From assembly GCF_003719725.1 (NCBI RefSeq), contig NZ_RIAX01000010.1, positions 62,001 to 126,000 of the forward strand: a stretch of DNA of 64,000 nucleotides. Direction: 5' to 3'. The notes under the pieces were generated by a model that saw nothing but the letters and a program-made list of their open reading frames with translations, ran no database searches and had not been told where the DNA came from. Numbering within the stretch: the first letter of the stretch is position 1; each line of letters begins with the position of its first letter. The stretch is from Planococcus salinus (GTDB lineage Bacteria; Bacillota; Bacilli; Bacillales_A; Planococcaceae). The position numbers and the translations under genes are program-made. Positions 56,842-64,000 of this stretch are shown here, piece after piece.

Positions 56842-59607
56842 TTATAGGTGGTTTAAATATTTCTTCGCCAATTCTCCGGCTTCTATCGGTTTACTGAAAT
56901 AATAGCCCTGCATGATGCTGCATTGTTTGGCTCTGAGGAAAGCCAATTGCTCTTCCGTTTCAACACCTTCAGCAATGACATTCAACCCTAAATTCCGTGA
57001 CAATGTAATAATTGTATCGGTGATCGCGGCGTTGTCCTTATCTTTGACAATATCCAACATAAAAGACCGATCTATTTTCAATGTATCAATCGGGAAGTTT
57101 TTCAAATACCCCAATGAGGAATATCCCGTGCCGAAATCGTCCAACGCTATTTTAACGCCCAGCCTTTTTAACTCTCTCATCTTTTCCAAGGTCACTTCTG
57201 TATTTTTGAAAATCTGGTTTTCAGTCAATTCAATATGCAAAAACTCCGGAGCGATATCCGTTTCCACTAAAATGCTTTTGACCATGGAAATCAGATCGTC
57301 TTCCTCAAACTGCCTGCCGGACAAATTCACCGAAACCGTCATGTTTGAATATCCCCGCATATGCCATTGCTTCAACTGTTTACACGCATTGGCAAGGACC
57401 CATTTCCCAATCGGTACGATCAACCCCGTCTCTTCTGCAATCGGAATAAAATGAATCGGTGAAATCATGCCTTCAGTGGGGTGGTTCCACCGAAGCAAAG
57501 CTTCTGCCCCGATCATTTCTTTTGTTCGGCTGTCAATCTGAGGCTGGTAATAAATAACGAGTTCTTCTTTCTCCAGTGCTTTGTACAGTGCATTCTCCAA
57601 AATGATGTTTTCCAGGTTCCTGTCATTCATTTCACTTCTGAAAAAATGATGGTAGGTGCCGGATTTTTCTTTGGATTTATACATGGCAGCATCGGCGTTT
57701 TTAATCAGCACTTCTGCCGTGTCCCCGTCTTCAGGAAACAAGCTGATCCCTATGCTGGTTTTCATGTAGACTTCATTTCCATTTAAATAAAACGGTTCCG
57801 CAAACGAAGCTGTCAGTTGATCAACCAAATTTAAGATATCGTACCTGCTTCGGAAGTTGGGCAGTATGATTGTAAACTCGTCCCCGCCCTGCCGGGAAAC
57901 GATTGTTTCTTCCGTCACACTGAGGCGTATGCGCTCGGCTACAGCTTTCAGAAGAAGGTCTCCATAGCTATGACCAAGGCTGTCATTTATGATTTTAAAA
58001 CGGTCCAGATCCAGGTAAAGGACGGCTAGTTTCTGATCGGCAGCTTTGGCGCGGGTTATTTCCTGCTTCAATATATCATCCAGCAGAATCCGGTTCGGCA
58101 AATCGGTCAAGCTGTCATAATAAGCCAGATACCGGACCTCTTCCTCCAACTGCTTCCGTTCCGTTATATCCCTGAACGTCACCACTTCCCCGATTTTCTT
58201 TCCATTTTCTTTGATCGCCGAGCAGACATACTCAACGGAAAAACGGGTTTGATCCTTTTTGCGGAACTTCAAATCTTCTTCCATAGGCAACGATTTTTGC
58301 TTTGCATGACTGTCTTTGTCAAAAATGAGGTTATACGACTGTCCAATGAGTTCCCCTTTTTCATAACCCAGCATCGATTCGCCGGCGGGGTTGCAAAAAG
58401 TGATTTTCCCTTCCAGGTCCAAACCAAAAATCCCTTCCCCCACGGAATTCAAGACCAGCTCTTTTTCACGGCTCAGGTTCTCCAGTTCTGCTACGACTTG
58501 TTCCAGCTCTTTGTTTTTAACACGGATTTCGGACGTTCGTTCTTCTATCAGAACTTCCTGCTTTTCCATGTACAGCAGATTCGAAAGCGTCGAGGCTGTG
58601 GCGTCTGCAATCGACTGCGCCAATTGAATATCCGCTTCCTGAAAACCCGGTCCTCCTTTTTCAAAATCCACAAGGATCAAAGCACCCAGCACCTTGCCCA
58701 TGGTCACAAACGGCAGCATAAGCATCCCTTCAATGCCAAAAGACCGGCAAACGTCCTGGTTCGGCCTTTCGTCTTTGGACACATCCCTGATCAGCAATGG
58801 TTTCTTGGTTCGGATCACTTCATGGAAAACAGGATCCTCAGACGGATCAAAACGCAGTTCGTCATGCCTTTCCAGCCACTCTTCCTCGGTCCAATCGCTT
58901 TTCCCGCTTAAATTGGCAGGCTTTATCTTCGCCCCCGCCAGAGGGTCCAGCAAATGGACGCCAATATTGTCATTCTTCAAAACGGTTCCGACATAGTAAA
59001 AGCATTTGTCTATAACAGCCGGTATGGAAGAACTCATGGATAAGTCCCGCGTAAGATCCAGAAGCAATTGTTTTTCGGTGAGCAGGTTTTCTTTGCGGGT
59101 CAAATTTTGGGCGTTCCGGATCGCTACTCCAGCCATGTGGACATATGCTTCCACAGTCTGGATTTCACTCTCCGTCAAATTCATGGGGATTCCATAGTCG
59201 AACAGAAAGACAAGCCCGAACAATTCCCCTTCATAGGAAATGGGAAGAGCCAGCAACGACTTTATCCCAAAGCCTCCGACCGCTCTGGGATCGGGGCGAT
59301 TGTCTTTCGCTGTGTCGGGTATATAAATTGTTTTTTGCGTTTCAATTACTTCCTTTGCCAGCAAGTCATAATCCGTGTCAACCACATGCATGTCCAGTGT
59401 CATGCCGTTAATGACTTCCGGTTTCCCGACGTACCCCCTGAATTTCCCGTCTTCCTGCGGCAAGTAAATCCCGACAGAATCACATTGCATGATTTCTTCC
59501 GAGATCGCCGTGATGACATGTTCCAGCAATGGACGCAATTCGGATTTGGAATTGATCAGTTTCGTTATATGTGCCAACCGCGAATATCTTGTATGTTGTT
59601 TTTCCAT
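56842..59607 (-). CDS. GAF-GAF-PAS-GGDEF-EAL c-di-GMP enzyme
   Basis: 921 residues from the ATG at 59607 (GGAGG 8 bases before). There is no membrane helix. Two GAF domains (about 10-175 and 185-345), a linker coiled coil (about 350-385), PAS (about 390-490, VLNSVGEGIFGLDLEGKITFCN), GGDEF (YYDSLTDLPNRILL, RQGGDEFTIIL) and EAL (GAEALLRWNHP, SVNLSGRQF, HIELTENQ, LDDFGTGYSSL, LKIDRSF, AEGVE). All active-site residues are present; the I-site is not. The GAF domains suggest control by a small soluble ligand. It is transcribed alone. Confidence 0.92.
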   Translation of the reverse strand: MEKQHTRYSRLAHITKLINSKSELRPLLEHVITAISEEIMQCDSVGIYLPQEDGKFRGYVGKPEVINGMTLDMHVVDTDYDLLAKEVIETQKTIYIPDTAKDNRPDPRAVGGFGIKSLLALPISYEGELFGLVFLFDYGIPMNLTESEIQTVEAYVHMAGVAIRNAQNLTRKENLLTEKQLLLDLTRDLSMSSSIPAVIDKCFYYVGTVLKNDNIGVHLLDPLAGAKIKPANLSGKSDWTEEEWLERHDELRFDPSEDPVFHEVIRTKKPLLIRDVSKDERPNQDVCRSFGIEGMLMLPFVTMGKVLGALILVDFEKGGPGFQEADIQLAQSIADATASTLSNLLYMEKQEVLIEERTSEIRVKNKELEQVVAELENLSREKELVLNSVGEGIFGLDLEGKITFCNPAGESMLGYEKGELIGQSYNLIFDKDSHAKQKSLPMEEDLKFRKKDQTRFSVEYVCSAIKENGKKIGEVVTFRDITERKQLEEEVRYLAYYDSLTDLPNRILLDDILKQEITRAKAADQKLAVLYLDLDRFKIINDSLGHSYGDLLLKAVAERIRLSVTEETIVSRQGGDEFTIILPNFRSRYDILNLVDQLTASFAEPFYLNGNEVYMKTSIGISLFPEDGDTAEVLIKNADAAMYKSKEKSGTYHHFFRSEMNDRNLENIILENALYKALEKEELVIYYQPQIDSRTKEMIGAEALLRWNHPTEGMISPIHFIPIAEETGLIVPIGKWVLANACKQLKQWHMRGYSNMTVSVNLSGRQFEEDDLISMVKSILVETDIAPEFLHIELTENQIFKNTEVTLEKMRELKRLGVKIALDDFGTGYSSLGYLKNFPIDTLKIDRSFMLDIVKDKDNAAITDTIITLSRNLGLNVIAEGVETEEQLAFLRAKQCSIMQGYYFSKPIEAGELAKKYLNHL

Positions 59608-60194
59608 TAACAGAGCCTCCGTTTGCTGTTTGGTCATACGGCAGAATAAAACCAGTAACTTTCGGTCACTATTTTAACCACCAAATTAGGTCTATTTATT
59701 TTTATGAATTTTCTGTCTCTGTATCATTTTACGTCATTTCTTGTGAAATTAATAGTTACTTATATCTATTATTAACAAATTTTTGAATTATTTTGTGCCT
59801 TAAGTTTATTTCGTAATTCTAAATCAAAATAGTTGAATTCGTTTTTTTAAGGAATGATGGAGTCGCATGGACGGAAGAAAGTTTTTTATTGAATTATCAG
59901 AAAGTAGAAAGATTCTTTCTTCTAAAACTGACTTGTTAAAAAGTCCCTTTTTCGTCTTTCCACTTCCGTAATTTCAACCGATTATCCTAATTTAAAGACT
60001 TATTACTTTAAAATTCAGTAAAAATAAAAATATAAAATGGATTTTTAAGGTAAATCAACCCATTAACCATTATACAAGACAGTTATATAATACTTATTAT
60101 TACAATTAAACCTGCTGGATAAAGTTCTACGGCGGAAATAATTTTTAAAAGAGAAAGACCTATTTTTAAATACAAAAAGAAAGGTTTAAAACGA

Positions 60195-60614
60195 ATGTTT
60201 ATTTTTAAAAGGAAGCCACCTTTACTTGAATATGAAATGAACAATTTGAAAAAGTTCATCGGCAGAACGATTGAAGTTATGCTTTTGACACGGGAAGAAA
60301 CCATAAATGTATCAGAAAAACACGGTTTAATATTGATCTGTTCGCGGGATGACCATTATATTGAAGGCTCTATTTTTCAATTGTCGGATTTTCAATTGTC
60401 GAAAACCGGATTAAGCAGTTGGATGAATCCTCCTTTGTATACCGAAAAGCATTATTTCGATAAAAAAATTGACTCAATCGGCTATATAGATGACGAGAAA
60501 ATCAAAACCATGTCCCGTTCACGGTTGCTTGTTTTCTACAGTATGTGCGAGCTGCTGGGAACATTTGAAATCGTAGTCAATTCTTCAAACAAGTACAAAT
60601 GTATATGGAAATAG
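60195..60614 (+). CDS. Unknown 139-residue protein
   Basis: MFIFKRKPPLLEYEMNNLKKFIGRTIEVMLLTREETINVSEKHGLILICSRDDHYIEGSIFQLSDFQLSKTGLSSWMNPPLYTEKHYF and so on. Soluble, rich in beta-prone residues, and AT-rich like the 59.7-60.2 kb gap before it (no gene or clear signal in that gap). A weak AAAGG lies 10 bases before the ATG. It sits 141 bases upstream of the degenerate GGDEF/EAL gene and may be cotranscribed, but no family comes to mind. Confidence 0.55.
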   Translation: MFIFKRKPPLLEYEMNNLKKFIGRTIEVMLLTREETINVSEKHGLILICSRDDHYIEGSIFQLSDFQLSKTGLSSWMNPPLYTEKHYFDKKIDSIGYIDDEKIKTMSRSRLLVFYSMCELLGTFEIVVNSSNKYKCIWK

Positions 60615-60755
60615 CCAGCAGCCTTGTCCACCGATTTCTTAAAGATCATTTCTTCGCAAGAATCCAGGTTCTTTTTCCGAAAAACAACTAATCCCCGGCT
60701 GCACCGAACAGGTTTAGGACCACTGTACAGATTCAAATAAGGAGTGTTTAATGTA

Positions 60756-62783
60756 TTGGAAAAGGATAACGGGATAATTCAGGAATGGATAAATACGATT
60801 GATGAATTTCTGGTTGCCATTGATCGGAATGGAACGATTCTCAGAGTTAATCAGTCTTGGATTGATTTTTGTGTTTCCCATGAGATATCAGCTCTCTTAT
60901 GGCAGACAGGAGCCAATTATCTTGATGGTTTAGAAAAAGCAGGGAATGCAAAAGAGCTTTCATCAATTAAACAAGTGCTGAGAAACGAGGTCAATGAACA
61001 CGAACTGGTACATCCATTTCTTCTGGGAGAGAATGAAACTCAATGGCTGCAAGTGAAAGTGCGAGGAATTTCATCAGCATCGGAAGATTCAAACGGAGCG
61101 ATTATTTACCATAAACCGATTACCCCCTATTCAAATTCACTTCAACCGATTACTGCAGAAATAGTTTTGGAAAGCATGACAGAAGGATTCTGCTTATTAG
61201 ATGATTCCATGAAAGTGATTTACCTCAATGACATCGCTGAAGAGCTTCTTCAACGTAAGCGTGAAAGTATGATGGGACGCGGGTTTTTTGACGTGTTTCC
61301 AGAAGCGGTAAATACAAATTTCCAACGCCATTATGAACATGTATTGAAAAAACAGGAGATAGTGGAATTTGTCGATTATTACAAACCGCTTGATACATGG
61401 TTCCAAATCAAAGCCTGTCCACTGAAAAAAGGCCGGTTGGCTATATATTTCCAAGATGTGAGCGAACGGAAAAAAACAGAAGCACAATTAATGGAATCTA
61501 CTTTCTACGACTATTTGACTGGACTGCCAAACCGCCGATTGATGATCCAAAAGATCAGCTCACTGATGGAACAAGGAAATAAATTTTCAATCTTCCACCT
61601 GCACATCGATAATTTAAACTTCATTAACGCTGTACATCAACACCATGCCGGCGACACCATTATGAAAAGAACAGCAGAAAAGCTAAAAGTGTTTACAAAC
61701 GAAACATGCTACGCCGGCCGCCTGGATGGCAACGAGTTCATCATTCTCCGAAAATACCGCAAAGGTGAGAATTTAGCGGAATTTGCACATCAAATTGAAC
61801 AAGTTTTCTGCAAACCCATCAACTTAGCCAATTCAGAAGAAGTCACTGTCAGCTTCAGTCTGGGCATTGCATGTCACCCGTTCGATGCGCAAACAACAGA
61901 TGAATTGCTTTCTTATGCTGAAATCGCGATGAGCGAAGCTAAAAACGTTGGAGGCTCTTCCTGCGTTTTTTTCCGTCCAAAGATGAAAGCTCTGCGAAAC
62001 CGCAATTCCGTTATTGAAGAAGGGTTGGGTGGGGATTTAAAGGCAAACGGTTTTCACTACACCATGCAGCCACAGATTGATGGAAATTCTGGGAATCTTA
62101 CCGGCGTTGAAGTACTTTCGCGATGGACTCATCCGAAGCTTGGTGAGCTTTCACCACTCGAATTTATCCAACTGGCCGAGGAAACCGGAAATATTGTTCC
62201 GTTGACTTCCCACCTGCTTACAGAAGTATTTGCTCAAATCAAGGAATGGGAAAAACAGTTTGGATGGAACCTTCGCACAGCCATCAATATGACGCCTTCC
62301 CTTCTCGGCAACCCTGATTTCTTTGATAGCTTTTTCAAACTGATGGACCGATACAAAATTAAACCAAGCTTGATCGAAATTGAAATAACTGAGCAGGCTG
62401 AACTTACCTATTCACCAAAAACACTGGAAAACTTGCTTCTCTGTAAGTCCAAAGGAATTTCCATTGCCATCGATGATTTTGGAACCGGATTCTCGATGAT
62501 TTCGTATTTGACCCATTTCCCCATCACAAAAATTAAAATCGATAAATCCTTCGTTCAAAAAATCGGTCAGGACCGGAAATCGGAAGCTGTCTTGAAATCA
62601 CTCATCCACCTGGCCACAAGCATTGAATGTGAATTGGTGGCTGAAGGAGTCGAGCGAAGGGAAGAAGCTGAATTTCTTCAAGCAAACAATTGCAGTATTT
62701 TCCAAGGTTATCTGTATGACAAGCCTTTGAAAGTCAGCGAATTCGAAGCGAAGTACTTACAATCGCCGCTGTTTTTTGGCTGA
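60756..62783 (+). CDS. PAS protein with degenerate GGDEF and EVL-type EAL domain
   Basis: About 675 residues: two PAS-like domains (IDEFLVAIDRNGTILRVNQSW and LESMTEGFCLLDDSMKVIYLND), a GGDEF domain whose active site reads RLDGNEFIIL (no cyclase activity expected), and an EAL domain with EVL in place of EAL (GVEVLSRWTHP) but with the other catalytic residues (AINMT, IEIEITE, IDDFGTGFS, IKIDKSF, VAEGVE). It is likely a phosphodiesterase or a c-di-GMP/GTP receptor. Start uncertain: AAGGAG at 60739 best serves an out-of-frame ATG at 60751 (8 codons), while in-frame options are GTG 60744 and TTG 60756. Confidence 0.8.
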   Translation: MEKDNGIIQEWINTIDEFLVAIDRNGTILRVNQSWIDFCVSHEISALLWQTGANYLDGLEKAGNAKELSSIKQVLRNEVNEHELVHPFLLGENETQWLQVKVRGISSASEDSNGAIIYHKPITPYSNSLQPITAEIVLESMTEGFCLLDDSMKVIYLNDIAEELLQRKRESMMGRGFFDVFPEAVNTNFQRHYEHVLKKQEIVEFVDYYKPLDTWFQIKACPLKKGRLAIYFQDVSERKKTEAQLMESTFYDYLTGLPNRRLMIQKISSLMEQGNKFSIFHLHIDNLNFINAVHQHHAGDTIMKRTAEKLKVFTNETCYAGRLDGNEFIILRKYRKGENLAEFAHQIEQVFCKPINLANSEEVTVSFSLGIACHPFDAQTTDELLSYAEIAMSEAKNVGGSSCVFFRPKMKALRNRNSVIEEGLGGDLKANGFHYTMQPQIDGNSGNLTGVEVLSRWTHPKLGELSPLEFIQLAEETGNIVPLTSHLLTEVFAQIKEWEKQFGWNLRTAINMTPSLLGNPDFFDSFFKLMDRYKIKPSLIEIEITEQAELTYSPKTLENLLLCKSKGISIAIDDFGTGFSMISYLTHFPITKIKIDKSFVQKIGQDRKSEAVLKSLIHLATSIECELVAEGVERREEAEFLQANNCSIFQGYLYDKPLKVSEFEAKYLQSPLFFG

Positions 62784-62934
62784 AAAACCCAGGTAAGAGC
62801 GTCCGTCAACGCATCAAAACGCGTTACGAACGTTCTTTTGCTTTCAGAAGCAGTTTCGAACAATCCTTATTACTCCAACGGCCTTCATTTCAGCGGCTTG
62901 CGCAGCTTATTGATGCTCCAAGCAATATCGACGT

Positions 62935-62968
62935 ACAAAAAACCGGACCCCAAAGGATCCGGCTCTGT
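62935..62968 (-). terminator. terminator of glmS
   Basis: On the minus strand GCCGGATCC pairs with GGGTCCGGT around TTTG, followed by T residues, shortly after the stop at 62980. The 62784-62934 stretch between it and the preceding gene holds nothing that I can name. Confidence 0.8.
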
Positions 62969-62979
62969 TAGTTTCGTAT

Positions 62980-64000
62980 TTATTCAACCGTCACAGATTT
63001 CGCCAGGTTGCGTGGCTTGTCGACGTCGCAGTCGCGGTGCAGTGCTGCGTAATAGCTGATCAGCTGAAGCGGAATGACCGCCACAAGCGGTGTCAGCATT
63101 TCATGGACTTTCGGCAGAACGTGGTTGTCGCCGTCCTCCTGCAGCCCTTCCATCGTAATGATGCACGGATTCGCGCCACGTGCCGCCACTTCCTTGACGT
63201 TTCCGCGGATGTTCAAGTTGACCACTTCCTGCGTCGCAATGGCGATGACCGGCGTGCCTTCTTCGATCAACGCGATGGTTCCGTGTTTTAGTTCGCCTCC
63301 TGCAAAGCCTTCCGCCTGGATGTACGAAATCTCTTTCAGTTTCAAAGCACCTTCCAGACCGACGAAATAGTCGAAGATGCGGCCGATAAAGAAACAGTTG
63401 CGCGCTGTCGACAGGAAGTCTCTGGCGATCTGCTCCATCTCTTCCTTGGCATCCACTTGCGCTTGCATCGCGTTCGCCACAATGCCGAGTTCCTGCACCA
63501 GATCAAAGCCGAGCTCTCTGCCACGGGCTTCCGCTGTCACAGCTGCCAAAATCGACAGCACCGCCAGCTGGGCCGTATATGCTTTTGTCGAAGCCACGGC
63601 GATTTCCGGTCCTGCATGCAACAATAACGTATGGTCCGCTTCACGGGACAACGTGGAACCCGCCACATTGGTGATGGTCAGGGAAGCATGGCCGAGTTTC
63701 TTGATCTTCACCAGCACCTGGCGGCTGTCCGCCGTTTCACCCGACTGGGAAATGAAAATGAACATCGGCTTTTCCGTCAGTAATGGTGTATTGTAGCCGA
63801 ATTCACTGGCAATATGCACTTCAACCGGGATGCCGGCCATCTTTTCAATATACTCCTTGCCGATCAGCCCGGCATGATAACTCGTGCCCGCTGCAATGAT
63901 GTGCAGGCGATCCGCTTCCTGCAAGGCATCCAGGATTTCAGGCTTGATGGTCAATTTTTCATTGTCATCCTGGTATGCCTGGATGATTTTGCGCATTACT
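62980..64000 (-). CDS. glmS: GlmS, glucosamine-6-phosphate synthase, C-terminal part
   Basis: The last 340 or so residues; the gene continues past the right edge. It reads [22 protein letters not shown], then two SIS isomerase domains ([98 protein letters not shown]) and the C-terminal loop [17 protein letters not shown] that closes the active site. It makes glucosamine-6-phosphate from fructose-6-phosphate and glutamine for peptidoglycan. The glutaminase domain, and any glmS ribozyme, would be outside the window. Confidence 0.96.
   Translation of the reverse strand, partial: VMRKIIQAYQDDNEKLTIKPEILDALQEADRLHIIAAGTSYHAGLIGKEYIEKMAGIPVEVHIASEFGYNTPLLTEKPMFIFISQSGETADSRQVLVKIKKLGHASLTITNVAGSTLSREADHTLLLHAGPEIAVASTKAYTAQLAVLSILAAVTAEARGRELGFDLVQELGIVANAMQAQVDAKEEMEQIARDFLSTARNCFFIGRIFDYFVGLEGALKLKEISYIQAEGFAGGELKHGTIALIEEGTPVIAIATQEVVNLNIRGNVKEVAARGANPCIITMEGLQEDGDNHVLPKVHEMLTPLVAVIPLQLISYYAALHRDCDVDKPRNLAKSVTVE

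Noticed and set aside
62784-62934. Repeat-like stretch with ACGCATCAAAACGCGTTACGAACG
   Set aside because: No second copy seen in the window and no stable structure; left unannotated.

Overview
The window looks like the chromosome of a low-to-moderate GC Gram-positive of the order Bacillales. My best guess is Planococcaceae (Planococcus or a near relative). The basis is Bacillus-type flagellar gene order, strong AGGAGG ribosome sites with several TTG/GTG starts, a sigma-D system, an RsbR-type STAS protein, GlmS, and short intergenic repeats of a kind I associate with that family. The genus is inference.

Layout. 1-6.6 kb: end of an LrgA/LrgB-type operon, a TetR-controlled ABC exporter with a VOC protein, an orphan solute-binding lipoprotein, a composite repeat element and a universal stress protein. 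6.6-27.8 kb, minus strand: one long operon of 26 genes running flgB-flgC-fliE-fliF-fliG-fliH-fliI-fliJ-fliK-flgD-flgE-flbD-fliM-fliY-fliO-fliP-fliQ-fliR-flhB-flhA-flhF-flhG-sigD-swrB-yaaR-pilZ. Its leader carries a c-di-GMP-I (GEMM-I) riboswitch followed by an intrinsic terminator. 28.1-29.9 kb, plus strand: flhO-flhP. 30-39.4 kb, minus strand: yvyF-flgM-flgN-flgK-flgL, motA-motB-fliL, flaG-fliD-fliT-fliS and a FlgJ-like muramidase. Consensus sigma-D promoters precede yvyF and flaG. 39.4-46.2 kb: an accessory pocket with a broken toxin/antitoxin pair, a MITE pair, several hairpin repeats, one flagellin broken by a seven-G tract, an unknown 217-residue protein, a YjfB-like peptide, and a second flagellin interrupted by a 362-nt group I intron. 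46.2-47 kb: csrA and fliW. 47.5-62.8 kb: four GGDEF/EAL-type c-di-GMP proteins interleaved with an ankyrin lipoprotein, an RsbR-like STAS protein, a coiled-coil protein behind a sigma-D-like promoter and a transglutaminase/NAT-like protein. 63-64 kb: 3' part of glmS.

How it fits together. C-di-GMP turnover enzymes, a PilZ receptor and a c-di-GMP riboswitch on the flagellar operon lie within one 60-kb region. The operon lacks every chemotaxis gene that Bacillus subtilis keeps in it (cheY, cheB, cheA, cheW, cheC, cheD). FliY has lost the Asn of its first CheC-type site and matches the second site poorly, and FliM has a degraded CheY-binding motif. The sequence therefore suggests a motility system run mainly by c-di-GMP rather than CheY. 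Late genes depend on sigma-D/FlgM, and flagellin output should also depend on CsrA/FliW and on self-splicing of the intron.
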